Positions 1 to 7,471 of a DNA stretch of 16,267 nt are shown here, one piece after another. The stretch covers positions 1 to 16,267 of the forward strand of contig JAPPNT010000071.1 in the NCBI GenBank assembly GCA_028873745.1, read 5' to 3'. The translations under genes and the position numbers were made by a program. Each line of letters starts with the position of its first letter. The first letter of the stretch is position 1. The notes below the pieces were generated by a model. The model did no database searches, had not been told where the DNA came from, and was given only the letters and a program-made list of their open reading frames with translations. Source of the stretch: Chloroflexota bacterium (GTDB lineage: Bacteria; Chloroflexota; Dehalococcoidia; Lucifugimonadales; UBA1127).

Positions 1-83
1 GGCAGGCTGCGTCCCAGTGGGCCGCAAAAGAGCTGCACCGAGCATCTACACGACATCCACACAATATGAAAAAAAGTGGGGCG

Positions 84-155
<72 letters not shown>

Positions 156-163
156 GTACGTTC

Positions 164-193
164 ATGGTAGGTGGCGCTCAATTGGCGTGTCAA
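164..193 (-). promoter_or_regulatory. Candidate sigma-70-type promoter of tRNA-Phe
   Basis: On the minus strand a perfect -35 TTGACA (188-193) is followed after 18 nt by TACCAT (164-169), which matches four of six consensus -10 bases. The -10 ends 8 nt before the tRNA 5' end, so initiation would fall close to the mature end. This is pattern reading only. Confidence 0.5.
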
Positions 194-195
194 GC

Positions 196-204
196 TGATA
201 TACT
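196..204 (+). promoter_or_regulatory. Extended -10 promoter of nfi, likely giving a leaderless mRNA
   Basis: The plus strand has TGATATACT, i.e. an extended -10 (TGn followed by TATACT). It ends six bases before the GTG start of nfi at 211, so the expected first transcribed base is at or next to the start codon. No Shine-Dalgarno sequence and no good -35 box is visible, which agrees with an extended -10 and a leaderless start. It overlaps the divergent tRNA-Phe promoter region. Confidence 0.45.
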
Positions 205-210
205 AGCTGT

Positions 211-951
211 GTGAAGCTAGCGGCGGCGTATCCCTGGCCCGGAGACCTCGAGGAGGCGGCGGCCCTGCAGCGCAGGCTTGCGGGGCTGGTTTCCACCGTC
301 AACGAGACGGCCCAGCTGCTGCGGTACGTGGCAGGGGTGGACATCTCCGCGCCGGACGATCAGGGATGGGTGCGGGGCGCCATCGTCGTGCTGCGCTGGT
401 CGGAGCTGACGCTGGCTGAGGTCCGCATCGGGAGGGCGCAGCCGCCGGTGCCCTACATCCCCGGTTACCTGGCCTTCCGCGAGATCCCCGCCGCGGAGGA
501 CGCCCTGGAGCAGCTGGAGATTACTCCGGACGTCATCCTGGTGGACGGCCAGGGAATGGCCCACCCGCGCCGCTTCGGCGTGGCGTGCCACTTGGGGCTG
601 ACGGCGGGCGTCCCCACCGTCGGCTGCGCCAAGTCGCGGCTGACGGGCCGCTGGGAGGGGCTGGGCGACGAGCGCGGGGCCTCCGCGCCGCTGGTGGACC
701 GGGGCGAAGTAATCGGGGCCGCCGTGCGCACCCGGACAGACGTGTCGCCGGTCTACGTCTCGGTGGGGCACCGGATCGACCTGGAAACGGCCATCGCCGT
801 GACGCTGGGGTGCTGCCGCAAGCACCGGCTGCCGGAGCCGACGCGGCTGGCGCATCTCGCGGCGGCGGGCCGCTACGCTGAGGGCGTCTACCCGGCGGAG
901 GCGCTGCAAGGCGCGCTGCTGCCGGGGCCCGGTGCCGGTCAGGCGGCGTAA
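211..951 (+). CDS. nfi: Endonuclease V (deoxyinosine 3' endonuclease)
   Basis: Predicted endonuclease V, a cytoplasmic repair enzyme that nicks DNA near deoxyinosine (deaminated adenine) using a divalent metal. At 246 aa it has the family's usual length. The conserved blocks are in order: VAGVDIS with metal-binding Asp44; PYIPGYLAFRE with the wedge Tyr82 and Glu91; VDGQGMAHPRR with Asp112 and His118; GCAKSRL with Lys141; and the late EPTRLAH block. These match the Asp/Glu/Asp catalytic layout known from the Thermotoga enzyme. The GTG start is supported because the N-terminal YPWPGDLEEA segment aligns with the start of known family members. No ribosome binding site is seen; an extended -10 lies directly upstream. 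prfB follows after 35 bp, probably in the same transcript. Confidence 0.95.
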   Translation: MKLAAAYPWPGDLEEAAALQRRLAGLVSTVNETAQLLRYVAGVDISAPDDQGWVRGAIVVLRWSELTLAEVRIGRAQPPVPYIPGYLAFREIPAAEDALEQLEITPDVILVDGQGMAHPRRFGVACHLGLTAGVPTVGCAKSRLTGRWEGLGDERGASAPLVDRGEVIGAAVRTRTDVSPVYVSVGHRIDLETAIAVTLGCCRKHRLPEPTRLAHLAAAGRYAEGVYPAEALQGALLPGPGAGQAA

Positions 952-986
952 AGGGTTTCGTTTCAAGGCAGGAGCAAAGGAGCACA

Positions 987-2097
987 ATGCTGGAGTTGCG
1001 GTCACAGATCGAGGAGCTTCGGAGGCGCATATCCTACCTCCTGGAGCGTCTTTGACGTTTCCTCAAAAGAGCAGGAAGTGACCCGGCTCCATGAACAGTC
1101 ATCGGCCGAGGGCTTCTGGGACAACCAGACGCGCGCCCAGGGCGTGATGCAGCGCCTCTCGACCCTTGGCGACGAGATTGCCTCGTGGCGGGGCGTGCAG
1201 GCGCAGGCGGACGGCCTGGCGGAGCTGGTCACCATCAGCCTGCGCGAGGGCGACAGCGACCTGACCGAGGACATCGGGCGGGAGACTGCGGAGCTCGCGG
1301 CAAGGGTCGCCGACATGGAGTTCCAGCTCGTCTTCTCCGGCCCCCACGATGACGAGAACGCCATCTTCGCCATCCACGCCGGGGCGGGCGGGTCGGACTC
1401 ACAGGACTGGGCGCAAATGCTGCTCCGCATGTACCTGCGCTGGGCCGAGCGGAAGGGCTGCCGGGCCTCTGTGCTGGAGACGTCCCCGGGTGAGGAGACG
1501 GGCATCAAGAGCGCGATGGTGGAGGTGACCGGTCCCTTCGCGTACGGGTGGCTCAAGGTGGAGCGGGGCGTGCACCGGCTGGTGCGGCTCTCGCCCTTCG
1601 ACGCGGACCACATGCGGCACACGTCCTTCGCGCTTGTCGAGGTGCTGCCGGAGCCTGCAGACGAGGGCGCCATCGAAATTCGCGACGAGGACATCCGCGT
1701 CGACACCTTCCGCGCCAGCGGGCACGGCGGGCAGAACGTGCAGAAGGTGGAAACGGCTGTCCGCATCACGCACATCCCGACGGACATTGTGGTCACGTGC
1801 CAGAACGAGCGATCGCAGGGGCAGAACCGTGAGGTGGCGATGAAGATCCTGCAGGCGCGCCTCGTCGAGCGCGAGGAGTTGCTGCGGGCAGAGGAGCAGG
1901 CGCGCATCAAGGGCGCGCACATCACGGCGGGGTGGGGCAACCAGATCCGCAGCTACGTGCTGCACCCGTACCGGATGGTCAAGGACCACCGGAGCGGCTT
2001 CGAGACGCGCGACCCGCAGGCGGTGCTGGACGGGGAGATCGACGAGATGCTGCGGGCGGAGTTGATGCGGACAGTCGGGAACGGGGCTGACAGCTAA
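987..2097 (+). CDS. prfB: Peptide chain release factor 2, expressed by programmed +1 frameshift
   Basis: Class I release factor that recognises UGA/UAA and triggers peptide release on the ribosome. It starts at ATG 987 after an AAAGGAG site at 976-982. The first 22 codons run into TGA at 1053-1055; skipping T1053 continues with GAC at 1054 to the TAA at 2095-2097, giving about 369 aa, the normal RF2 length. In that product the RF2 codon-recognition tripeptide SPF is at residues 202-204 and the catalytic GGQ (in SGHGGQNVQK) at 247-249, almost the E. coli positions. Starting instead at the in-frame GTG 1078 would delete the N-terminal helix. The in-frame UGA makes expression autoregulatory: low RF2 favours the shift. 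nfi lies 35 bp upstream and the solute-binding protein gene 42 bp downstream. Confidence 0.97.
1041..1056 (+). promoter_or_regulatory. prfB +1 frameshift signal (CTT TGA C)
   Basis: The slippery codon CTT (1050-1052) is followed by TGA (1053-1055) and C1056, the classical RF2 shift context with C after the stop. CTGGAG at 1041-1046, three bases before CTT, sits exactly where the internal Shine-Dalgarno-like AGGGGG lies in E. coli prfB and supplies GGAG to pair with 16S rRNA. The reading frames on both sides are RF2-like, so this is not a sequencing error. Confidence 0.95.
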
Positions 2098-2139
2098 GGG
2101 CACACCACCAGGAAAGACTGTGTTGGCAGGACACGCACG

Positions 2140-3783
2140 ATGACCCGGTTGCTCAACATAACAGTAATTGGAGCGGCCCTTGGCCTCCTTGTCCTTGCCC
2201 TCGCGTGCGGCGGCGAGGAGGAGCCCGCGTCCGGGACAGGCTCGAGCGGCGACGAGCTGACGCTCGGTGGCGGCAGCGGCGGGACGGCCGGCGTCTTCCG
2301 GCGGCTGTGGCAGGAGCCGCCCACACTCGACCCGCACGAGGCGGGCGACACGACGTCGGCGGGCATCATCGTCGAGGTGTTCAGCGGGCTCGTCGCGCTC
2401 AACACGTCGCTGCAGGTGGCGCCGGAGCTGGCCGAGCGCTGGGACGTGAGCGAGGACGGGAAGACATACACCTTCCACCTACGCCCGAACGCGAGGTTCC
2501 ACGACGGCAAGCCGGTTACGGCAGAGGACGTGAAATACTCCCTCGAGCGGGCCACGGACGCCGAGACGCAGTCGCCGGAGGCGTCGGCGTACCTGAACGA
2601 CATCGTCGGCGTGACGGCCAAGCTGGCCGGACGGGCGGACGAGATCGAGGGCGTACGGGTCATCGACGCGGGCACCGTCGAGATCACCATCAACGAGCCC
2701 AAGCCCTACTTCCTCGCCAAGCTCACCTACCCGACGTCCTACGTCGTCGACCGCGAGAACCTGGCGGCGGAGGGCGACGACTGGGTGTTCAAGCCCAACG
2801 GCACCGGCCCGTTCAAGCTGACCGAGTACCGCGTCGGCGCGCTCATCGTGCTGGAGCGCAACGAGCACTACTACCACGGCCCGGCGCTGCTGGACCGGGT
2901 GGAGCTGATCCTCTCCGGCGGCTCGGCCATGGCGATGTACGAGAACGGCGAGATCGACATCACGGGCGTCGGGCTGTCGGAGCTCGACCGGGTGAGCAAC
3001 CCGCTGGAACCGCTGAACGCCGAGGTGGTGGTCGCGCCGCCGGGCTTCGACCTGGCGTACATCGGCTTCAACCTGTCGGAGCCGCCCTTCGACGACGCGA
3101 ACTTCCGGCGCGCGCTGGCCCACGCCATCGACAAGGAGACCATCGCGTCGCGGGTGCTGCTGGAGCTCGTCGTGCCGGCGACGGGCATCCTGCCGCCGGA
3201 CTTCCCCGGCTACAACCCGGCGGTGCAGGCACCGGGCTTCGACCCGGCGAGGGCGCAGGAGCTGATGGCGCAGTCGAAGTACGCAGGCGGCGCGCCGCGC
3301 ATCATCGTCACGATACCGGGGACGGGCGGCTCGGCCGGGCTCGACCTGGAGGCGATCCTGAACATGTGGGAGGAGACGCTGGGGCTGAGGGTGGAGTTGC
3401 AGCAGGTGGAGGCGGCGACGTTCTGGGAGGACCTGAACGACCGCCGGCTTCAGGCCTTTGCGGGGCTGGGCTGGCAGGCCGACTACCCGGACCCGCAGAA
3501 CTTCCTGGACATCCTCTTCCACTCGGAGAGCCAGCTCAACCAGAGAGGCTACAGCAACCCCGAGGTCGACCGGCTGCTGGAGGCGGCGCGGGTGGAGCGG
3601 GACTGGGAGGCGCGGAAGGCGCTGTACAACGAGGCGGAGCAGCTCATTGTGGACGACGTGCCGTGGGTGCTGCTGTGGTTCAGTGGCGAGAACATCGTGC
3701 TGCTTAAGCCGTACGTGAAGGGCTACGCGCTGACGCCGCTCATCGTGCCCAAGCTGAAGGACGTGTATATCGAGGGGCGGTAG
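2140..3783 (+). CDS. ABC transporter solute-binding lipoprotein, peptide/nickel (SBP_bac_5) family
   Basis: Extracytoplasmic binding component of a DppA/OppA-type importer; the ligand (peptide, opine, sugar or other) cannot be deduced. The 547-aa product begins with a short basic tip and a hydrophobic segment ending in LALACGG, a lipoprotein-type signal with Cys23 as the likely lipidated residue (Ala at -3 is slightly off consensus). An acidic, Gly/Ser-rich tether follows. The mature part has the family's hallmark EPPTLDPHEAGD start, then PELAERWDVSEDGKTYTFHL and FHDGKPVTAEDVKYSLERA, and the late LGWQADYPDPQNFLDILFHS region. A weak AGGA lies 7-10 bases before the ATG. Permease genes of the same family start only at 7472, beyond a low-GC block, in the same orientation; they are probable partners. 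Confidence 0.92.
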   Translation: MTRLLNITVIGAALGLLVLALACGGEEEPASGTGSSGDELTLGGGSGGTAGVFRRLWQEPPTLDPHEAGDTTSAGIIVEVFSGLVALNTSLQVAPELAERWDVSEDGKTYTFHLRPNARFHDGKPVTAEDVKYSLERATDAETQSPEASAYLNDIVGVTAKLAGRADEIEGVRVIDAGTVEITINEPKPYFLAKLTYPTSYVVDRENLAAEGDDWVFKPNGTGPFKLTEYRVGALIVLERNEHYYHGPALLDRVELILSGGSAMAMYENGEIDITGVGLSELDRVSNPLEPLNAEVVVAPPGFDLAYIGFNLSEPPFDDANFRRALAHAIDKETIASRVLLELVVPATGILPPDFPGYNPAVQAPGFDPARAQELMAQSKYAGGAPRIIVTIPGTGGSAGLDLEAILNMWEETLGLRVELQQVEAATFWEDLNDRRLQAFAGLGWQADYPDPQNFLDILFHSESQLNQRGYSNPEVDRLLEAARVERDWEARKALYNEAEQLIVDDVPWVLLWFSGENIVLLKPYVKGYALTPLIVPKLKDVYIEGR

Positions 3784-3803
3784 GTTTTTCCTTATCCGGC
3801 GTA

Positions 3804-3827
3804 ATTCCGGCTAACCCGGTAATGACG
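3804..3827. repeat. Possible degenerate copy of palindromic repeat B
   Basis: Just after the solute-binding protein gene, TTCCGGCTAACCCGGTAA is an imperfect hairpin followed by TGACG. Lined up with the clear B copy at 13429-13453, about two thirds of positions agree, including the TTCC start and the AAnGACG tail. It may be an old copy of that repeat or simply a transcription terminator-like stem. Confidence 0.3.
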
Positions 3828-4004
3828 CAATTGGAGGGAGGGCGGAAATGACAAAAGAATGTAGTTACCGGATGCCGTCGATTTGTCAGAAGCGGTCGCG
3901 CCTGCCCAGTCCGCCGATGGCCAGGCACCAATGGACCATGCTACTCTGGTGGGAGCAACGTAAGGCAACTGTCAATAGCTAGTCGGGAAAGGGGTCACAA
4001 GCAA

Positions 4005-4340
4005 ATGGCAACCGGGAAACCAGTCTCCTTTGATGAGATGACCAGAGTGTTCTGTGGGGAACCATTTGGGCTCGCTGGGAACCCAACACATTGTTGTCTC
4101 TATAAGGATAAAGAGGGTCGCCTTTTCGATGTCATTCTGTTTGTGCCGCGAGGTTCGGATGGTAGTGGGCTGGGAGTTGAGGCAGTTAGCACGGAAGAGG
4201 CCCTACAGATGATTGCTGAACATGGTGAACTCCATAGCCTAGAACTGTTAAGCACGCAGGAAGCGCAGGATTGGCTTGAGGCCCATGAGGCGTCATTTGA
4301 GGCGTATGCAATTGCCAATGTCCCCCACCGCCAGAGGTAG
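4005..4340 (+). CDS. Hypothetical protein, 111 aa
   Basis: I do not recognise a family. The ATG is preceded by GGGAAAGGGG (3985-3994), a well-placed purine-rich ribosome binding site, which supports it as a real gene. The product is acidic and soluble, without a signal peptide or membrane segment. It has an N-terminal part with CysCys in HCCLYKDKEGRLFDV, predicted beta-rich, and a helical C-terminal half (STEEALQMIAEHG, STQEAQDWLEAHE). It lies in the low-GC block and converges on the probable restriction gene, whose stop is 63 bp away. It could be an accessory or control protein of that system, but no helix-turn-helix is evident, so this is only positional. Confidence 0.65.
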   Translation: MATGKPVSFDEMTRVFCGEPFGLAGNPTHCCLYKDKEGRLFDVILFVPRGSDGSGLGVEAVSTEEALQMIAEHGELHSLELLSTQEAQDWLEAHEASFEAYAIANVPHRQR

Positions 4341-4403
4341 GGCACTGCCCCTTTCTGAATGATCAGATCATCAAACACAATACTGCGTAAGTTTGGCAGC
4401 CGC

Positions 4404-5027
4404 CTAGTCGCCATTTGCGGGGATCGGTTTCCCACCTACCAAAGCGACGTCACCCCTACTATAAACTGCTTTGCGCCGTAGTTTCGTTGAGGGTCGATGT
4501 AGACCAAAGGTATGGGTGCGTCCTCCACCCTCCGGTCCTGCCCGACTTGATTCGTACTTCCAATCGTCCTTTTCGATGAAGGCGATGTCTACCCGCCAAA
4601 TGACTACTGGCTTGCCAGCCTCTAGTGTCTCAGTAGTGTCGACAAGATATCGCCAGACGATATACCATCCAGGGTGATCGAAGTGTGATTGAAGTGCCCA
4701 AGGCCGTTTGCTCGCCTTGCTTTCCAATGAGTTGTTGGGTGTTGGGTTCGGACCGGCTCCCCTTCGGCGTAGATCCGGAAATCGTTGCTGAGCAGTGTCT
4801 AGGTTTCTATGCTTCTCATAGTTACTGACTGAGTCGAGCGCCCTAGCACCGAAAATACCTACGATGGCACTGAAGACGTTCATTTGTTCGAAATAGATTT
4901 CCACCAACTCCGACAGTTCACGTTCAACATAATCTATGGCCCTTCGGATCGACGAAATTGCAAGTCCCGGCGGCCGAGGTACTGATGAATCAAACCACTT
5001 ATCTCTTACCATGCTGTCTACGCTCAT
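4404..5027 (-). CDS. Probable type II restriction endonuclease (PD-(D/E)XK pattern)
   Basis: The 207-aa product counted from ATG 5027 has a PD-(D/E)XK-like arrangement: Pro84-Asp85 in RFPDLRRRG, then Glu102-Ser-Lys104 in SLESKASKRP, spaced as in many type II restriction nucleases. Both segments sit at plausible strand starts, and a tryptophan-rich core follows (HPGWYIVWRYLVD, VVIWRVDIAFIEKDDWKYE), then GGGRTHTFGL. An N-terminal helical region (about 25-65) precedes them. The gene lies directly downstream of a DNA methyltransferase gene on the same strand and overlaps its 3' end by 29 bp, typical of a co-transcribed restriction-modification pair. The open frame extends upstream to 5096, deeper into the methyltransferase; ATG 5012 is an alternative start with less overlap. 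No strong ribosome binding site is visible. The function is inferred from motif plus context. Confidence 0.65.
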   Translation of the reverse strand: MSVDSMVRDKWFDSSVPRPPGLAISSIRRAIDYVERELSELVEIYFEQMNVFSAIVGIFGARALDSVSNYEKHRNLDTAQQRFPDLRRRGAGPNPTPNNSLESKASKRPWALQSHFDHPGWYIVWRYLVDTTETLEAGKPVVIWRVDIAFIEKDDWKYESSRAGPEGGGRTHTFGLHRPSTKLRRKAVYSRGDVALVGGKPIPANGD

Positions 5028-5919
5028 TTGGAATATACTTGGCCAACTGAGGAATGGCCCTCTGTGCCAAAGCGAAATACTCCGGGTCAATCTCAATCCC
5101 TACGCCGTCCAGACCGCAGGCAACCGCCGCTGCAATCGTCGACCCAGAACCCATAAACGGGTCTAGGATTACGCCCTCGTTCATTGGAAGAGATGCCCGC
5201 ACGATTTGCCGCATGAAGTCTTGAGGCTTCAATGACGGGTGTGGTGCAACCTTCTTCTCCAAGCCGCGTGCGGGCGAAGAATGAATAAGATCGCGAAATG
5301 GTTCAGCGTCCGACAAACGAGAAAGTCCCCCGGTCTTCCATTTGCGGAGATTGTCTTGAACCCGCCCTTCACATGGCTTCCGAAATAATCCCCAAGGCTC
5401 CCAGCACGACCGGGGCATTACTGAGACTGAGGAGAACTCATCATGTGCGTTCTTGGGTCGGTCACCACCCCGCAAGGTTTGAACAACACGGACGACCTCA
5501 CCCCGCTTCTCGAATCCAGCCCTGACGAATGGCAGGTAAACGAAGTGGGACACCAGGGGATTAGTTGCTATGAAGACGTGTGCACCGGGAACTAAGACTG
5601 GCATAAGCAGGGTGGCGAGGCGATCAAAGAATGCTTCAAGACGCCTCTTGTCGTCGTCGGCTAGCACCGTGAATCGCGGAAGGGGCTTGCGCACGGCGTT
5701 GTCAAACGCAGGCGGTATCCGCCAAACACCTCCGTTACCATTACGCAGTTTTTCGAGTTGACCTTGTGAATATTCCTTTAGCCCATACGGCGGGTCGGTC
5801 ACTACGGCGTGAATGGAGTTTGGTTCGGCGTTTTCTAGCCACTCGAATGCGTCGCCGAAGAGAATGCGGGACGTTCCCACAACTACTAGTCCGCTTGAGT
5901 TGAGTTCTTCAACAGTCAT
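4999..5919 (-). CDS. Site-specific DNA methyltransferase, beta class (N6-adenine or N4-cytosine)
   Basis: S-adenosylmethionine-dependent amino-methyltransferase acting on DNA. In the 306-aa product the catalytic motif IV TDPPYG (Asp42-Tyr45) comes first and the AdoMet-binding motif I DPFMGSGST (253-261) comes near the C terminus, followed by GVGIEIDPEYF. This circular permutation defines the beta class. Between them lies a long variable region (about 80-230) that includes the target recognition domain, and HPSLKPQDFMR precedes motif I as is typical. DPPY is commoner in N6-adenine enzymes, but the base cannot be decided from this. A purine-rich GGAGGGGA lies 16 bases before the ATG, rather far. 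The downstream overlapping gene has a PD-(D/E)XK pattern, so this is probably the protective partner of a type II system. Confidence 0.9.
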   Translation of the reverse strand: MTVEELNSSGLVVVGTSRILFGDAFEWLENAEPNSIHAVVTDPPYGLKEYSQGQLEKLRNGNGGVWRIPPAFDNAVRKPLPRFTVLADDDKRRLEAFFDRLATLLMPVLVPGAHVFIATNPLVSHFVYLPFVRAGFEKRGEVVRVVQTLRGGDRPKNAHDEFSSVSVMPRSCWEPWGLFRKPCEGRVQDNLRKWKTGGLSRLSDAEPFRDLIHSSPARGLEKKVAPHPSLKPQDFMRQIVRASLPMNEGVILDPFMGSGSTIAAAVACGLDGVGIEIDPEYFALAQRAIPQLAKYIPNERRQHGKR

Positions 5920-6504
5920 GCTAGGCTAGAGCGATCTCCCCTCCAGAGTTTTTTGGGGTCTTTCCGCTGTGGCAATTCTGGACTCTGGTTGACACCGGGA
6001 CGATTGGCTTGGCACTACTTACTGGAAAGCCACTTGTGCTCACAACGGCGCCTCTGTGCCGTAACTAGGAAGGCCCAATGCTGTCGCTTCTCAGCTTCTG
6101 CCACCTTACCTTGCTCTCACTTCGAGAGTTAAACGAGCATATACTCTCAGTCGGTTCGAATCAACGCAATATCGGTTAGCCAAATTGAGTCTATTCGGAC
6201 CGGGCCGAAACCGAGAAGGCGAATGGGAGAAATGGACGTAGCTGGCCGGGCCCCGGTTGAACGGACCCCTTGGACCACAAGGTCCCAATTCCGAGTTGGG
6301 CGATCTACCTGCATCCGCGCTTCCTAGGCATTCACCTGCTGCGCCAGCCCAGTCAGCCGTTCACCTTGACTGCTCCTCTGAGTCATCTGCCGCATCATCC
6401 TACACCACAGCTTCAACCGCCCGAGTTTCGCGCCCGATCGGCTTCCCCGTCGCTAGGGCTCGCATGACGGTCTTGTTGGGCGCCTCCCGTCTTCACGAGA
6501 GCGG
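5920..6504. other. Stretch without a convincing gene; contains a hairpin at 6263-6285
   Basis: This part between the methyltransferase start and the hydrolase stop has only short frames of up to about 120 codons with no recognisable protein and unnatural composition. One clear structure is seen: arms GGACCCCTTG and CAAGGTCC around a five-base loop GACCA (stem with a two-base bulge), not followed by a T run. CCAGAGT at 5943-5949 can also pair with ACTCTGG at 5982-5988. The rest may be decayed sequence at the border of the low-GC block, including the promoter of the methyltransferase. Confidence 0.4.
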
Positions 6505-7302
6505 CTACGCGGGCACTTTGGCCGGGACGCAGCGGTCCATGAACAGCGCCATGACGGCCGAGACGGACTCGGCGAAGGCGGGTTCGCGGTCGAAGATGTG
6601 CTCCTGCTGGGCGTAGAGGTGGAGCTCGACGGGGACGCCGACGGCTTCCAGCGCGTCGAACAGGGTGGTGGAGTGGGAGTAGGGGACCGTCGTGTCGCCG
6701 GTGCCGTGGATGAGCAGCGTCGGCGGGTAGCCGGGGTTGACCTGGTGGATGGGGCTGGCGGCGCGGACGAACTCGGCGCTGGGGTTGACGCCGTAGAGCT
6801 GCTCACGGCCCTCACCGTAGGCGCGCTCGGTGACGTCGGTCACGGGGTAGACGCCGATGATGGCGGCGACGTCGCTGCTGACGCCCTCGTTGCCTCCGTC
6901 GCCCTCGTAGTACGGGTTGCCCTGGGTCCCGCCGGCGAGGGTCGACAGGTTGCCGCCTGCCGAGGCGCCGCCGAGCACGATGCGGTCGGGGTCGATGCCG
7001 AGACGCTCGGCGTTGGCGCGCGTCCAGCGTATGAGGGCCTTGGCATCCTGGATCTGCGCGGGCCACATGGCCTCCTCCATCACGCGGTACTCGGTCGCGA
7101 TGAACACGTAGCCGCGCTCGGCGATGCGGGGCGCGTAGCGCTCGTGGAGGCCGGCCTTGTTGGCGGTGCGGAAGCCGCCGCCGGGGAGGAAGAGCAGGCA
7201 CCCACCGTTGGCGTTGTCGCCGGGGTGGAAGATGTCCACGTTGAGGTCGCGGCTGCCCACGGAGATAGCCGTCACGTCGTATTCAACCCTGATGTCGCCC
7301 AT
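6505..7302 (-). CDS. Alpha/beta hydrolase (carboxylesterase/lipase, HSL-like fold)
   Basis: Predicted cytoplasmic serine hydrolase of 265 aa. The nucleophile elbow GGASAGG gives Ser114, the acid is Asp203 in HGTGDTTVPYSH, and His235 in QQEHIF completes the triad. LFLPGGGF (about 37-44) is the oxyanion-hole segment in place of the usual HGGG, with Gly-Gly-Gly retained. The pattern LGIDPDRIVLGGASAGG is typical of the hormone-sensitive-lipase-like/esterase group; the substrate is unknown. The start at 7302 is chosen because GGGAGGG stands 7 bases upstream; an ATG at 7317 and a longer open frame to 7470 lack such a site and would run into a dispersed repeat. High GC marks it as outside the low-GC block. 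It diverges from the permease genes. Confidence 0.88.
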   Translation of the reverse strand: MGDIRVEYDVTAISVGSRDLNVDIFHPGDNANGGCLLFLPGGGFRTANKAGLHERYAPRIAERGYVFIATEYRVMEEAMWPAQIQDAKALIRWTRANAERLGIDPDRIVLGGASAGGNLSTLAGGTQGNPYYEGDGGNEGVSSDVAAIIGVYPVTDVTERAYGEGREQLYGVNPSAEFVRAASPIHQVNPGYPPTLLIHGTGDTTVPYSHSTTLFDALEAVGVPVELHLYAQQEHIFDREPAFAESVSAVMALFMDRCVPAKVPA

Positions 7303-7333
7303 GGCATGCCCTCCCATCGCAGTCTGCGGCGCC

Positions 7334-7339
7334 AGTATA
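7334..7339 (-). promoter_or_regulatory. Candidate -10 box for the alpha/beta hydrolase gene
   Basis: On the minus strand TATACT lies 31 bases before the ATG at 7302, leaving a leader of about 25 nt that contains the GGGAGGG ribosome binding site. No convincing -35 is seen at the standard distance; TTGCCG lies 19 nt upstream. Confidence 0.35.
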
Positions 7340-7402
7340 CATCCGCCGCGGGCCGATGCGGCAATGGGACGGCGGCGGCGTAGTAGAATCACTGCTGACG
7401 GC

Positions 7403-7433
7403 GCCCTTCGACAAGCTCGGGGCGAACGGAGGG
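7403..7433. repeat. Dispersed palindromic repeat A, copy 1
   Basis: GCCCT (7403-7407) can pair with GGGGC (7419-7423) around the 11-nt loop TCGACAAGCTC, and GAACGGAGGG follows. Near-identical units occur at 10265, 10992, 13381, 14656 and 14685. This copy stands alone in the divergent gap between the hydrolase and the first permease gene, 38 bases before the permease start. Confidence 0.8.
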
Positions 7434-7471
7434 TTGGGGCGCGCGCCGAAACCGAATCTAAGAGAGGCAAG

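Larger units (their letters stand above)
3784..6500. other. Low-GC block, probable acquired island
   Basis: By eye the GC content falls from near 70% in the flanking genes to about 45-50% here (for example 26 of 60 bases at 4861-4920), then rises again at the hydrolase gene. Codon use in the three genes is correspondingly more mixed. The content (orphan small gene, methyltransferase, probable restriction enzyme, about 580 bp of apparently non-coding sequence) fits a mobile defence cassette. No integrase, transposase, tRNA target or clear flanking direct repeat was found. The edges are approximate. Confidence 0.6.

Noticed and set aside
1053..1055. TGA as a nonsense mutation or sequencing error in prfB
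   Set aside because: The exact CTT-TGA-C context at the position known for RF2 frameshifting makes a programmed event far more likely.
1399..2478. 359-codon minus-strand frame across prfB and the binding protein start
   Set aside because: Antisense shadow crossing two well-supported genes, with low-complexity Arg/Leu/His composition.
2205..3707. 500-codon plus-strand frame inside the solute-binding protein gene
   Set aside because: Arg/Gly/Ala-rich shadow in another frame; the 2140-3783 frame has clear family motifs and a signal peptide.
4100..4435. 111-codon minus-strand frame opposite the small gene at 4005
   Set aside because: No ribosome binding site, overlaps both a better-supported gene and the end of the nuclease gene, and has Ser/Arg-rich shadow composition.
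5989..6017. TTGACA followed by GCACTA as a plus-strand promoter
   Set aside because: The -10 is poor and no gene follows on that strand.
6257..6616. 119-codon plus-strand frame
   Set aside because: Runs into the antisense of the hydrolase, has low complexity and no recognisable motif.
6505..7470. Longer hydrolase starting at 7470
   Set aside because: The extra N terminus crosses repeat A1 and the promoter region, has no ribosome binding site and does not look like protein of this family.
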